A stretch of 64,000 bases of DNA from Ignavibacteriales bacterium (GCA_020061355.1 JAGUYK010000012.1:1-64000), one strand, 5' to 3'; shown: positions 46,420-55,866, counted from the first letter of the stretch. A program made the numbers and translations. The notes: a model not told the origin generated them from the letters alone.

Positions 46420-49400
46420 TTAGCCGGCTACATCCGATATTCTACAAACCGATTTGAATTGGCAATATCTGCAGACAATCTTTTCGCGGTCTTCATGCGG
46501 TGACAAACCAAACCTGCCTTCCGAGATTTGAGAGATATACTTCCTGATATACTGTAGTGTTAAATTGATTAATTGTTCAATTGTTGTTATTTCCTTATCG
46601 CTTGATGAAACACGAAGTTTGCCAAATTCATCTGACGAATACTTAAGCGAATAAATAATCATTTCATTTGGAGAGAAAACTTTACCGTATTTTTTCTTTA
46701 AGAGTTCGGAAACTGCATATAGATATACCGGAAGTTGAAGTGAAACGCCTTCTTTCAGTTCGCGGAATGAAGGTTTCTTGCCGCTTAATTTGTAGTCAAC
46801 AACGTTAAACGAATCATTTTCTTTTGAGAGGTCAATCCTGTCGATTTTACCTTTCAGTTTTATCCCGTCAACTTTAACCGGTTCGGCATCACTTAAAATT
46901 TCATCGGAACTTTCCTCTTTTATAGACCCAAATCGTACTTCAAAATAACCGGGCAAAAAATCGATATTGTTTTCAGATTCATATTCAATAAACCGGTTGA
47001 GAATCGATTCTTTTTCATTTCCCCCTATTCCGAATATTTTTTCTTTTTCGTAAAATGTTAATGGTGACTTAAACGGTGCTTTCGCAATCTGTTCCTGAGC
47101 GACTTCATTTATCAGTTTGCGAAGTTTCTCCAAGGAGGACTTATCATTCGAATCCAACTTTATATTGAGTTTCCTTAGTTTTGAATAAAAGTGATATAAA
47201 ATATTATGAAGGATACTTCCCATTTCTATTGCTTCTATGTCTTCTGTCGGTTCTTCAATCGTATCTATTTTCAAGACCCTTTCGACAAAGAATTTGAAAG
47301 GACATTTTGCATAAGTTTCAAGCTGTGAAATTGAATACTGCCGGTTGGAAAATGACCGTAAAAAATCAGCTGACTTACTGCTTGCATAATTACTATCGGT
47401 TAATAGATGCCCCGAGAATGGTGAGCAGGCAAGCGGGTCAAGCTCTCTTAATTTCTCTATTTGAATTGCATTTTTAATTTGAGGTAGATTGAGATCCAAT
47501 TCACCACAATATTTTTCAATCTCTGATTCAATTTGTTCGATATCCGCTTTTCCAAGTTCAACTTCGATCTCTTCTTTCGAACAGATCAATTCGTTGTAAT
47601 GGTTTACAGTTAAAGATGAAATTTCAAAAAGTTCTTCAAAGTCATTTAAGAATGTTGAAACAACCGTTTCCCTGCCTCCTTCTGTCTGAGGATAGCTCAA
47701 GTATAGCTTTTTATTCCATGTCAGCAAGGATTGATAGAAAAGGTTCCGTTCTTCTGTCTGATGAGTGTAAGCCTGTTTCTTAAAAGAGGGTGAGTAAAAA
47801 ATCTCGGGTGAATAACGTGTTGGTAAATCACCATCGCATAATCCTCCAATGAACAAATAATCAAACTGAAGCCCGCGAATCTCTTCTAAAGTTGTAATCT
47901 GAACTCCGTAGTTCGATTTTTCTTTTACATTAAATCGTGCCCAGCCGCAAGCAGTCCTTATCTGTTCCATGAAAAAGCTGATCGGAAATTTTTTATCCTT
48001 TCCATGTTCTTCGGCAAGGAGATCAAATACTTCATTCAGTGTTTCAATAAATGCTGCAAACCCGCGAATGTTTTCTTCGGCATCCTGCGAAACCGAAAGA
48101 AGTTTGAAGGGTAGTTTACTCTTATAAACAAATTCAATTAACTTATCCATAAAATCCGGTATAGTGAGTTTTACTTCAAAGGGTTTTGTTAACTGTGAAA
48201 TTGAATTTATATCATCAAGAGCTTTTTTAAATGCCGTCGATCTTTTACTCTTCACTTCCTCCTCTTCATCGGAATTATACTTTATATTTTCGAGTGAATC
48301 GGTTAAAGTGGAGATCCAGTTTTCCTTCCCCGATACTATCTTAAGTTCGGATGCTAAACTGACAAGATTTGCAAAATCAATTTCGGATTTATCAATAAAA
48401 CCACTGCTGAGTGCACGGAAAATATTTTTGTAATAAAAATCATTTTCTGCAATTTCCAGAAAATTTACGACCGCAGTGACCGGGTTGGAATTATCAAGTG
48501 GAATTCTATCTGATAAATTGAAAGGAAGTCCATTCTTTGTAAATATGTCGCGTATTATTGAAGTGTAATTTTGAACAAGGTTAAATACTACACATATATT
48601 TGCCGGTTCAACATTCTCTTCACTAATTAGTTTTTTAATCTCTTTGGAAACCTGTTCAACTTCTTCTTCCCGGCTAAATGCAGGGATCTTTATAATTCGA
48701 TCAGTATAATCAAGTTTTTTATTTTTCTCTGCGATCAAAAAGAGTTTATCACGAACGGATTGACGGAATTTAGTGAGCCGTTCTTCTGATATATCTTTAA
48801 TAATATTGAATCCGAGTTCACCAAATTTATCAAAGCACTTATCGAGATGGGAAAAAATAAATTCATTTTTCCTGTTATAATCGAAATTGAGAAATAAGCT
48901 GGTGTTCTTAATATCCGCCATTCTGTTTAAAATGGTTTGTTCCGGGATAGTAAATTCATCAAAACCATTAACAATGATTAGATCGGAATCGGGATAAATT
49001 TTATTGAAGCACTCATAGAATTGAATATCTGTTAAACTATTAAGCCCCTTATATACGTCTCCGATTTCAAACGCATTCAACTTCAGACATTTCAACAAAT
49101 ATTTTTCGTAAATGTTAGCGATATCCAGAGCTTTCAATTTTTCTGATTTATCTAATTTCTCCGCCTCTTTTCTTAAGGAGTCCGGTGTAATTCCGTGACG
49201 CTTATATTCAGAGATAATATTTTTAATCCTGTCCAAAGTACCAAATGGTATTTCTTTTTTGTAGAGGGAGAGATACTCTAACTTTAATTCTGATGCACTC
49301 CGCTTTATAAAGACAGTTGCCGCAGCTTCGCTTAATTGCCGAAAGGGTTTAATTATACCCAGCAATTTTGACGAAAGAGTACCAAGAGTTTCAACATGTA

Positions 49401-49572
49401 TCCCCTGCGTCGATTTCTTTGGCATCAACGAGATTATTTCTTTTTTAAGTGTCCGCGACTTACGATTCGTTGGTACTATCAACAACAACTCATCAATCCG
49501 ATTCGATTCAATTTTTGAATTGATAAGCAAATCGAGATCAACTTTATCGATTTTTAATTTACTTAGTATCAT
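46420..49572 (-). CDS. AddB-like PD-(D/E)XK nuclease
   Basis: Protein of 1050 aa resembling the AddB subunit of AddAB recombination nuclease. The nuclease domain near the C-terminus has GKIDRIDLSKENDSFNVVDYKLSG, with the catalytic Asp and Lys. The iron-sulfur staple is a cysteine in YAKCPFKFF paired with the distal CRYCQFKSVC. The N-terminus begins LLLIVPTNRKSRTLKKEI, with no Walker A GxxGSGKT seen, unlike Bacillus AddB. No AddA gene is in the window. It overlaps the CYTH gene by 14 nt. Confidence 0.8.
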   Translation of the reverse strand: MILSKLKIDKVDLDLLINSKIESNRIDELLLIVPTNRKSRTLKKEIISLMPKKSTQGIHVETLGTLSSKLLGIIKPFRQLSEAAATVFIKRSASELKLEYLSLYKKEIPFGTLDRIKNIISEYKRHGITPDSLRKEAEKLDKSEKLKALDIANIYEKYLLKCLKLNAFEIGDVYKGLNSLTDIQFYECFNKIYPDSDLIIVNGFDEFTIPEQTILNRMADIKNTSLFLNFDYNRKNEFIFSHLDKCFDKFGELGFNIIKDISEERLTKFRQSVRDKLFLIAEKNKKLDYTDRIIKIPAFSREEEVEQVSKEIKKLISEENVEPANICVVFNLVQNYTSIIRDIFTKNGLPFNLSDRIPLDNSNPVTAVVNFLEIAENDFYYKNIFRALSSGFIDKSEIDFANLVSLASELKIVSGKENWISTLTDSLENIKYNSDEEEEVKSKRSTAFKKALDDINSISQLTKPFEVKLTIPDFMDKLIEFVYKSKLPFKLLSVSQDAEENIRGFAAFIETLNEVFDLLAEEHGKDKKFPISFFMEQIRTACGWARFNVKEKSNYGVQITTLEEIRGLQFDYLFIGGLCDGDLPTRYSPEIFYSPSFKKQAYTHQTEERNLFYQSLLTWNKKLYLSYPQTEGGRETVVSTFLNDFEELFEISSLTVNHYNELICSKEEIEVELGKADIEQIESEIEKYCGELDLNLPQIKNAIQIEKLRELDPLACSPFSGHLLTDSNYASSKSADFLRSFSNRQYSISQLETYAKCPFKFFVERVLKIDTIEEPTEDIEAIEMGSILHNILYHFYSKLRKLNIKLDSNDKSSLEKLRKLINEVAQEQIAKAPFKSPLTFYEKEKIFGIGGNEKESILNRFIEYESENNIDFLPGYFEVRFGSIKEESSDEILSDAEPVKVDGIKLKGKIDRIDLSKENDSFNVVDYKLSGKKPSFRELKEGVSLQLPVYLYAVSELLKKKYGKVFSPNEMIIYSLKYSSDEFGKLRVSSSDKEITTIEQLINLTLQYIRKYISQISEGRFGLSPHEDREKIVCRYCQFKSVCRISDVAG

Positions 49573-50065
49573 TCTGCTCTAAAAGCCTCTTATAAGAAGC
49601 CCTTATCTGTTTGGAAAGATCAAGATTTAATAATCTCACAACATCATTAAACTCTTTTTCCGAACTTCTTTTATTAATGGTAACCACCGATTCAAGTTCA
49701 AGGAAATTGCCCAATCCCTTTACTTTATCGAGATGGATTCTTGTATTTTTATATAAGAATAATTTTCTTTCTTTTTGGACTACTTGGTCGACACTAAAAA
49801 CTTCCGAAAGATATTTCTCAGGATTCCTGCCGGATAGTTTCAATATTTCATAATTGCTCCAGCGCTTTCCTTTTTCATCCCTAAAATATTTAATAAGCCA
49901 ATAATTTTTATTTTCAACACGCAATTTCAATAAACCCTTGGATACTTTATAATAAATATCCTTCTGCTTTAAGATGCCCAAAAATTTTGAATTTATTTTC
50001 TTAAGTTTATTAATAATCTGTGGGTGGGAATCGACCTTAATTTTAAGTTCAAGATTAAAAGCCAT
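49559..50065 (-). CDS. CYTH domain protein
   Basis: CYTH-superfamily protein of 168 aa (class IV adenylate cyclase/thiamine triphosphatase fold). The N-terminal strand motif reads ELKIKV, a variant of ExExK. Later strands GLLKLRVENKNYWLIKYFRDEKG and VKGLGNFLELESVV are typical of the tunnel fold. Substrate may be a polyphosphate or nucleotide. The ATG has AAAGG. It leads into the AddB-like gene with a 14-nt overlap, so both are probably one operon. Confidence 0.82.
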   Translation of the reverse strand: MAFNLELKIKVDSHPQIINKLKKINSKFLGILKQKDIYYKVSKGLLKLRVENKNYWLIKYFRDEKGKRWSNYEILKLSGRNPEKYLSEVFSVDQVVQKERKLFLYKNTRIHLDKVKGLGNFLELESVVTINKRSSEKEFNDVVRLLNLDLSKQIRASYKRLLEQNDTK

Positions 50066-50182
50066 ACAGAACCTTTTTAATAATGATGTTGTTTAATTGC
50101 GCAAGAGTACTAATTTTATCACGTTGATTTTTTCCATAATATCAATATCTTACATATGAAGGTTAGCAAAAGGATTGCAAAT

Positions 50183-50827
50183 ATGAAAGTATTAGCATAT
50201 TTCTTGTTTTTACTTGTTGCTTTTAGTTCAATAGAAGGGCAACGAATCGGTCAGATTGCACCGGATAAAGCGCCGGAGTTTTTCCCGCCAAACAGCTGGG
50301 GAGCAGATTTAATGTTCGGCGAAGGCGGATTTGGACTAGGCACTTTTTACAAAAGATCTTTTTCAAGAACTCTTACAGGGGTCATTGATTTTTCAATTTC
50401 GGAATCCAAGGATGAACGCGAAATGGAATACATTGACTATTGGGGAAATACATTTGTGTATGGCAAGGTAAACCGGATTTTTTTAATCCCGGTAAATCTT
50501 GGATTACAATACCGCCTTTTTGCTGATAACATAACCGAGACTCTCAGACCTTATGTAAGCGTGGGTTTCGGTCCAACATTTGTTATTACAACTCCATATG
50601 AAAAAGAATTCTTCAGCTCTTTCGGAGATGCTAAAATGCATTATGCCGCCGGAGGTTACATTGGATTCGGTGCTAATTTTGGAGAAAGTAAATCAAATCT
50701 TGTTGGACTTAATGCAAGGTATTATTACATCAGCATTTTCGGTGATGGTGTCGAAAGTATGCAATCAAACATCAGGAAAAATTTCGGCCATTTTTATCTT
50801 TCGCTTTCTCTCGGAATTATGTATTGA
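50183..50827 (+). CDS. Outer-membrane beta-barrel protein
   Basis: Exported protein of 214 aa with a signal peptide ending SSIEGQ. The rest is alternating strands: GADLMFGEGGFGLGTFYKR, SVGFGPTFVITTP, AAGGYIGFGANFG and FYLSLSLGIMY at the C-terminus. The pattern is that of a small outer-membrane barrel (OmpW/porin-like). I chose ATG 50183 because AAAAGGA lies 8 nt upstream. An earlier in-frame ATG is at 50156. It overlaps the DUF2461 start (TTGA). Role unknown. Confidence 0.75.
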   Translation: MKVLAYFLFLLVAFSSIEGQRIGQIAPDKAPEFFPPNSWGADLMFGEGGFGLGTFYKRSFSRTLTGVIDFSISESKDEREMEYIDYWGNTFVYGKVNRIFLIPVNLGLQYRLFADNITETLRPYVSVGFGPTFVITTPYEKEFFSSFGDAKMHYAAGGYIGFGANFGESKSNLVGLNARYYYISIFGDGVESMQSNIRKNFGHFYLSLSLGIMY

Positions 50828-51552
50828 AAGAAGAAGATTTAATTTTTACAGGATTCAATTCCGGACTTTTTCAGTTTCTTAAGGATCTTAAAAAGAATAA
50901 CAAGGTTGAATGGTTTCATAACAATAAAGAACGGTATCAAAAGTATTTAGTAATTCCTGCCAGGGGTTTTATTACCGAATTAGCTCCTTTCTTAAATAGG
51001 TTAAACCCTGCAATCCGCACCGAGCCCAAATTTAACGAAACGATTATGAGACTTAACAAAGATATGCGTTTTGCAAAGGGCGAACCGTACAGACTGTTTT
51101 TACTAATTCATTTTGGAAGATTCAAACTAGACAGCGAGTTTTATCTCTATTTTGAACCCGATGGTGCCGAACTTGGCATGTTTATCAATAACTCCAAAGA
51201 GAAAAACCTTTTCTTCAAACAAAATATTATAAAGTTTCAGAAAGAGATTATAAACACCTGTAAAATTTATGATATTGATAATAATTATAGCCTTTCTGAT
51301 TTGAATGACGATATGAATATTGTTGAAAAGAATTTTAACGCAGATAAACATTTCAATAAACTCAACGAAATTGAATACATATTAATTCAGCGGAAAAAAG
51401 TAGTCTCTGAAAAAGTATTATTTTCAACAAAGATTATTGAAGAGATGATAAAAATGATCCTTCAGCTTTACCCGCTCTACTGCTTTGCTATTTCACCACA
51501 GCCATTGAAATTAATCCACAAATTTGAAGATGATTTCGGAGAAGCCGTTTAA
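50824..51552 (+). CDS. DUF2461 domain protein
   Basis: Cytosolic protein of 242 aa of the DUF2461 (TIGR02453) family, function unknown. The signature is FNSGLFQFLKDLKKNNKVEWFHNNKERY near the N-terminus, followed by IMRLNKDMRFAKGEPYRLFLLIHF. It starts with TTG, overlapping the stop of the barrel gene as TTGA. It ends one base before the redoxin gene on the opposite strand. Confidence 0.88.
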   Translation: MKEEDLIFTGFNSGLFQFLKDLKKNNKVEWFHNNKERYQKYLVIPARGFITELAPFLNRLNPAIRTEPKFNETIMRLNKDMRFAKGEPYRLFLLIHFGRFKLDSEFYLYFEPDGAELGMFINNSKEKNLFFKQNIIKFQKEIINTCKIYDIDNNYSLSDLNDDMNIVEKNFNADKHFNKLNEIEYILIQRKKVVSEKVLFSTKIIEEMIKMILQLYPLYCFAISPQPLKLIHKFEDDFGEAV

Positions 51553-52092
51553 TCATCTTTTCCATTTTATCGTGCAGCCGATCGTAAAAGTCTCAGGTAC
51601 AGATACTTTTTTCCCGGCTATCAATTCTTCCAACGCATTACGCAAATATTTCGATTTAACACTTTTCGGATCCTGCCAGTTGTCATCTATTTTTCCATGA
51701 AAGGCCAGTTTTCGATCATTATCGAACAAAAATATTTCCGGTGTATGAGTTGCGCCAAAAGCCGTAGCAATATCCTGACTTTCATCCCACAAATACGGAA
51801 AGTTGAATTTCTTAAGTTCCGCCCGTTCTTTCATCTTTTCAAATGAGTCCTCCGGATAATTAACTGTTTCATTTGAACTGATCGCTACAACATTCAGGAA
51901 TTCATTGAAATCCTTTTGAATCTCTATTATTCTATCTTCATACGCCTGAACATACGGGCAATGATTACAGCTAAAAATAACAATGAGAAACCGCTTATTT
52001 TTGAACGAATCCAATGAATATGATTTACCATCAGTAGCCGGTAAATTAAAATTGGGTGCTTTGGAGCCGAGAGTTAGTTTATCGGTAGCCAT
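51553..52092 (-). CDS. Thioredoxin-family redoxin
   Basis: AhpC/TSA-type thioredoxin-fold protein of 179 aa. It begins LGSKAPNFNLPATDGKSYSL and has the active-site segment IFSCNHCPYVQAYEDR with a CxxC motif, then VAISSNETVNYPEDSFE and ATHTPEIFLFD with the cis-proline. No signal peptide is visible, so it is cytosolic. The ATG has a CGGAG site. The specific redox partner is unknown. It lies alone between convergent and divergent neighbours. Confidence 0.9.
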   Translation of the reverse strand: MATDKLTLGSKAPNFNLPATDGKSYSLDSFKNKRFLIVIFSCNHCPYVQAYEDRIIEIQKDFNEFLNVVAISSNETVNYPEDSFEKMKERAELKKFNFPYLWDESQDIATAFGATHTPEIFLFDNDRKLAFHGKIDDNWQDPKSVKSKYLRNALEELIAGKKVSVPETFTIGCTIKWKR

Positions 52093-52123
52093 TTATACTC
52101 CGTAATAAATTTTAATTAATCTC

Positions 52124-52154
52124 TTTAATTATTAATAAAGACAGACTAAATTTG
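52124..52154 (+). promoter_or_regulatory. Weak candidate promoter of the M14 peptidase gene
   Basis: TAAATTTG (52147-52154) matches the -7 consensus TAnnTTTG, with TTTA rather than TTTG 19 bases upstream. It lies about 45 nt before the chosen start. The -33 element is imperfect. Confidence 0.3.
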
Positions 52155-52198
52155 GAACAATTCATTCAGAAAATCAATTGCTAATTGAGAGGTTCAAT

Positions 52199-53605
52199 TT
52201 GGAAATCAATATCGACTACAAAAAAATTCTAAACGATTATGACAGGTATTATGAAAATTCCCTTAATACTGCAAGAATTACACATTCCGATATTCTTCCT
52301 TTAATAAATGAAATAAAAGGAAATAATTTATTCAGGGTAGAGAATGCCGGGAAATCGATTGAGGGGAGAGAGATATTTTACATCGCACTTGGAAACGGAA
52401 GTAAAAAAATTCTGGCATGGTCCCAGATGCATGGTGATGAACCAACGGCTACTGCTGCTCTATTCGACACATTAAATTTCTTTTCACAAAGCGATGAATA
52501 TACTTTTATTAGAAATGAAATCCTGGAAAAATTGCAAATCATATTTATCCCGATGTTAAATCCCGATGGTGCAGAGAGACACCAGCGAGAAAACAAAATA
52601 AATATCGATGTCAATCGCGACGCTTCTAGATGTATTTCGCCTGAATCGAAGTTGCTCTGGCAAATTGCAGAGAAATTTAAACCCGAATTTGGATTAAACC
52701 TGCACGACCAGAATAGTTATTATACGGCAGGAAGAGCCGGCAATAGTGCGGCAATCTCTATGCTGGCGCCACCTTTTAATTTTGATAAATCCATTAATGA
52801 ATGCCGGAAAAAGAGTATGCAGGTTATATCATCTATTTATCAAACTTTAACTCAATTTATTCCTGGACAGATTGGAAGATATAAAGACGATCATGAACCA
52901 CGGTCATTTGGCGATACATTCACAGGAAATAATATCAGTACAATCTTAATCGAATCAGGCTTTATTAAAAACGATAATGATAAGAACTATATCCGCAAAA
53001 TGAATTTTATTTCACTTCTTTCCGTGTTCCTTTCAATTGCAACCGAAGATTATAAAAAGATAAACGAAATGGACTACTTCTCGATCCCTGAAAATGAAAC
53101 TCTGCTTTTTGATCTTCTGCTTCGGAATCTTTTTATTTCAGAAAACGGAAAAGAATTCAAAGTAGATATCGGAATTAATCGTGAAAAGAAATTTAATTTG
53201 AAGAATAATCAATTTTACTACAAGGGTAAAATTGCAGAAATTGGCGACTTGTCAATTCATCACGGAATTGAAGAATATGATTTGCCCGGGTACCATGTTC
53301 AACCGGTAAGAATTTTTGAGAAAGAGTTAAAATCGATAGATGAAATAAAAGATTATGAAAAAATGCTTTATAACGGTTATGGTTTTGTAAAACTTGATCC
53401 GTTCGCAATTGATAACGATTATACAGAATGCAAGATTAACATAATACCATCTTACCTGAAATATGAACCCTCAATTACTGTAGATGAATATGCAAACCTT
53501 TCCCTATTTTGGGAAAACCAAGTGGATTATATTGTCATAAACGGCTTTATTGAGGATATTTCTGAACAAAAAAAATCAATATTAAATGGGATTGTAATTT
53601 CTTAA
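52199..53605 (+). CDS. M14 family zinc carboxypeptidase
   Basis: Metallocarboxypeptidase of about 468 aa. Zinc ligands are HGDE (His and Glu near residue 80) and the His of GLNLHDQNSYYTAG. NPDGAERHQRENKINIDVNRDA matches the substrate-binding part, and the catalytic Glu is in STILIESGFIKND. A C-terminal region of about 180 residues follows the domain. No signal peptide is visible. I chose TTG 52199 because GAGAGG lies 6 nt before it. TTG 52178 is the longer alternative. Confidence 0.85.
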   Translation: MEINIDYKKILNDYDRYYENSLNTARITHSDILPLINEIKGNNLFRVENAGKSIEGREIFYIALGNGSKKILAWSQMHGDEPTATAALFDTLNFFSQSDEYTFIRNEILEKLQIIFIPMLNPDGAERHQRENKINIDVNRDASRCISPESKLLWQIAEKFKPEFGLNLHDQNSYYTAGRAGNSAAISMLAPPFNFDKSINECRKKSMQVISSIYQTLTQFIPGQIGRYKDDHEPRSFGDTFTGNNISTILIESGFIKNDNDKNYIRKMNFISLLSVFLSIATEDYKKINEMDYFSIPENETLLFDLLLRNLFISENGKEFKVDIGINREKKFNLKNNQFYYKGKIAEIGDLSIHHGIEEYDLPGYHVQPVRIFEKELKSIDEIKDYEKMLYNGYGFVKLDPFAIDNDYTECKINIIPSYLKYEPSITVDEYANLSLFWENQVDYIVINGFIEDISEQKKSILNGIVIS

Positions 53606-53612
53606 ATTACAA
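53592..53612. repeat. 9-bp perfect inverted repeat over the M14 stop codon
   Basis: TTGTAATTT and AAATTACAA flank CTT, with the TAA stop inside. The stem is AT-only apart from one G-C pair and lacks a T run, so it is a weak terminator at most or an operator near the sigma gene. Confidence 0.4.
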
Positions 53613-53653
53613 CCGACAAATTTCGCAACAGTAAAGATTGAGCAATTGAATCA

Positions 53654-54259
53654 ATGCAACTACGATCTGCTTCAAATACAGATACTAAACTGCAGATCCT
53701 TTACCAGGATTTTGAAAAAGAAGCCATCCCTCACATGGATTCGCTCTATAATTTCGCCTTAAAAATGACAGGCGATGAAGATGACGCTGATGATCTGGTG
53801 CAGGAAACCTACCTTAAAGCATTCCGTTTTTTCGATAAGTTTGAGAAGGGCACTAATTGCAAGGCCTGGTTGTTTAGAATAATGAAGAATTCATATATCA
53901 ACGACTACCGTAAACAGGCAAAGGAACCGAATAAGGTTGATTATGAAGATGTCCAAAATTTTTATGAGAATATTAAATCTGACGAGGTTGAATTAAAACA
54001 TTATGAGCAGGATGTCTTCACTAATTTACTGGATGACGAAATCTCGAAGGCAATTACCGGTTTACCGGAGGATTTCAGGACGATTATTATATTAAGCGAC
54101 ATTGAAGGATTTACGTACGATGAGATAGCAGATTTTGTCGATATTCCGGTCGGTACGGTAAGATCGCGACTTCACCGTGCTCGTAAAATGCTCTATTCAC
54201 TGTTATATGATTATGCAAAGGATAAAGGTTTTGTAAGCAGCAGCGGACAAAAAAAATAA
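53654..54259 (+). CDS. ECF-type RNA polymerase sigma factor (second)
   Basis: Sigma-70 family group IV factor of 201 aa. Region 2 reads DDADDLVQETYLKAFRFFDKF and CKAWLFRIMKNSYINDYRK. Region 4 reads FTYDEIADFVDIPVGTVRSRLHRARK. It resembles SigR/RpoE-type factors. It overlaps the following putative anti-sigma gene by one base (TAATG). No promoter like that of the first sigma operon is seen in front of it, so the two sigmas probably have different targets. Confidence 0.93.
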   Translation: MQLRSASNTDTKLQILYQDFEKEAIPHMDSLYNFALKMTGDEDDADDLVQETYLKAFRFFDKFEKGTNCKAWLFRIMKNSYINDYRKQAKEPNKVDYEDVQNFYENIKSDEVELKHYEQDVFTNLLDDEISKAITGLPEDFRTIIILSDIEGFTYDEIADFVDIPVGTVRSRLHRARKMLYSLLYDYAKDKGFVSSSGQKK

Positions 54260-55095
54260 TGGAAATATTAGAAGAAATAACATCATACGTTGATAACGAA
54301 TTAAGAGATAATTATGTTTTCAACAGGATTAAAAAACTTATTGAAGAAAATTCCTCTGTGCGTGCAGAATATCTGCGACAATCCTTAGTGAAAAACCTGT
54401 TACATCAAAGATTCAGTAATTCAAAAGCACCTGAATATCTGGTCAATAATATCCGTAACCAGATTTTCAAACCTTTACCTGCAAGAAAAATAAGTGAGCC
54501 ATTTCAATTCATTCAAAATTTTTTCAAAGCTAAGTATGCTTTTGCCCTTTTGGTACTTGTATTATTTTTTATTTTAGTCAGCCTTCCATTTGCCCCTGAT
54601 TTATCACCGGAGTCATTAATCCATCAGCAAAAAGGTGATAACAATATGCTTATTCAAGCCCATTCCAATTTTCATAAAATAGTGGAAGGAGAATTAAAAG
54701 TTCAGTTTGCTGATAAGAATCCCAAAAGTATATCTAATTTCTTCGAATTAAATGGAGTAAGTTATTCTACAATTATTCCAGAATGTCCCAGCTGGGAAGT
54801 AATTGGGGCAATAATTTCGGAATCCGACGGGGAAAAACTAGCTCATACATTATTCAGAAACGAGAAGAATGAAATTTTATACCTTTATCAGGCGAATGAA
54901 AATATAATTAAGCGAAAATTGTTTGTAAATATTTCCGATGATCTGATACAATACCTTAGTGAAGGTAATCTGCTTAAAATAAATGAAACGGATTGCCAGA
55001 TTTTGATGATGAAGTGTAAGAATAATTTTATTGCAATTGCCTCGAATTCACTTACCAATAATTTAGAAAACAGTTTTTTAGCATATATGAATTAG
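54259..55095 (+). CDS. Putative anti-sigma factor, single-TM
   Basis: Protein of 278 aa with a cytoplasmic N-terminal region (MEILEEITSYVDNELRDN, up to about residue 88), one transmembrane helix (about 93-113) and a periplasmic domain of 160 residues containing IIPECPSWEVIGAIISESDGEKLAHTLF. The layout matches anti-sigma factors, and it overlaps the sigma gene by one base. No zinc-binding HxxxCxxC is seen. The periplasmic domain, presumably sensory, is not one I recognise. Confidence 0.75.
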   Translation: MEILEEITSYVDNELRDNYVFNRIKKLIEENSSVRAEYLRQSLVKNLLHQRFSNSKAPEYLVNNIRNQIFKPLPARKISEPFQFIQNFFKAKYAFALLVLVLFFILVSLPFAPDLSPESLIHQQKGDNNMLIQAHSNFHKIVEGELKVQFADKNPKSISNFFELNGVSYSTIIPECPSWEVIGAIISESDGEKLAHTLFRNEKNEILYLYQANENIIKRKLFVNISDDLIQYLSEGNLLKINETDCQILMMKCKNNFIAIASNSLTNNLENSFLAYMN

Positions 55096-55099
55096 GAAA

Positions 55100-55555
55100 A
55101 TGTTTGATATAAAGACCATAGTTGTACCTATCATTTTTAGTAAGATCTCCTTTTCAGCGTTTGAATACGCCCGTGATTTATCGTAAAGGAAGAATGCGGC
55201 AATTCATCTAATTTACGTAATAGAAAAAACACCACCCTTTTTTGCTGCTAAATTATTAGAGAAATCTGAAGAAATACTTAAATCAATGGAGATTGAAGGG
55301 AGAAAACAATTATCCGAAACAGTTTCTCACCTAAGGGAGGATACTAAACTTCTGGTTGAGGAGATATTCAGGATAGTTTACGAAAATGAAAAGATCGTAA
55401 GCTAATTAAAGGAAATAAAGGCTGGTCTAATTGTCATGGCCTCTCACGGTAGGACAGGTGTTCTTCACTCATTGTTTGGGTGTGTTGTTGAAAAGGTGAT
55501 CCGATTTTCATAATGCCCTGTTCTTGTTATTTCTCCGAATGGCGACTACGAATAA
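55100..55555 (+). pseudogene. Universal stress protein pseudogene with three in-frame stops
   Basis: A single frame of 151 codons matches the UspA family from end to end: MFDIKTIVVPIIF, AFEYARDLS, then AAIHLIYVIEK and EIKAGLIVMASHGRTGVLHSLFG, and CPVLVISPN at the end. TAA codons interrupt it at 55184, 55403 and 55511 (codons 29, 102, 138). No frameshift is needed. The nucleotide-binding GxxGRTG-like loop is well kept, so decay is recent or the stops are read through. It follows the anti-sigma gene by 4 nt. Confidence 0.85.
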
Positions 55556-55557
55556 GG

Positions 55558-55589
55558 TTTGACAATATTCACTTAAATCCTTAGGTTTG
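55558..55589 (+). promoter_or_regulatory. Predicted Bacteroidota-type promoter of rpsU
   Basis: TTTG (55558-55561), 20 bases, then TAGGTTTG (55582-55589), an exact TAnnTTTG -7 element. Transcription would start near 55596, about 34 nt before the rpsU GTG. Confidence 0.65.
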
Positions 55590-55629
55590 GTGCGCTAATT
55601 TTTATCCACAATTAAGGTAGGTGATATAA

Positions 55630-55833
55630 GTGGTAGGTATTACCGTTCAGGAGAACGAGAATATTGACAAAGCTCTCAAACGTTTTAAGAAAAAATACGA
55701 ACGTTCAGGAATTTTGAAAGAGTTCAAAAAGAGAACTTTCTTTGTTAAGCCGTCAATTGAAAAAAGGATGGATTTAATAAAAGCAAAACGTAGAGCTACA
55801 AGAGAACAAGCTTTCAAAGACAGAAAAGCTTAA
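55630..55833 (+). CDS. rpsU: 30S ribosomal protein S21
   Basis: Small basic protein of the 30S subunit, 67 aa. The sequence VGITVQENENIDKALKRFKKKYERSGIL and the basic C-terminus RRATREQAFKDRKA are typical. It starts with GTG. AGGTAGGTG lies just upstream and could serve as ribosome site. It has its own Bacteroidota-type promoter and a strong terminator, so it is a single-gene unit. Confidence 0.97.
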   Translation: MVGITVQENENIDKALKRFKKKYERSGILKEFKKRTFFVKPSIEKRMDLIKAKRRATREQAFKDRKA

Positions 55834-55839
55834 TCTGGA

Positions 55840-55866
55840 AACCCCGTATTATTTACGGGGTTTTTT
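55840..55866 (+). terminator. Rho-independent terminator after rpsU
   Basis: Stem AACCCCGTA/TACGGGGTT (9 bp, TTATT loop) followed by a T run to 55866. The stop codon of the convergent LOG-family gene lies in the loop, so the hairpin is shared by both convergent genes. Confidence 0.9.

Noticed and set aside
55100-55555. Stop codon recoding (TAA as sense) in the UspA frame
   Set aside because: TAA ends many neighbouring intact genes, so genome-wide recoding is excluded. A pseudogene is the simpler reading.
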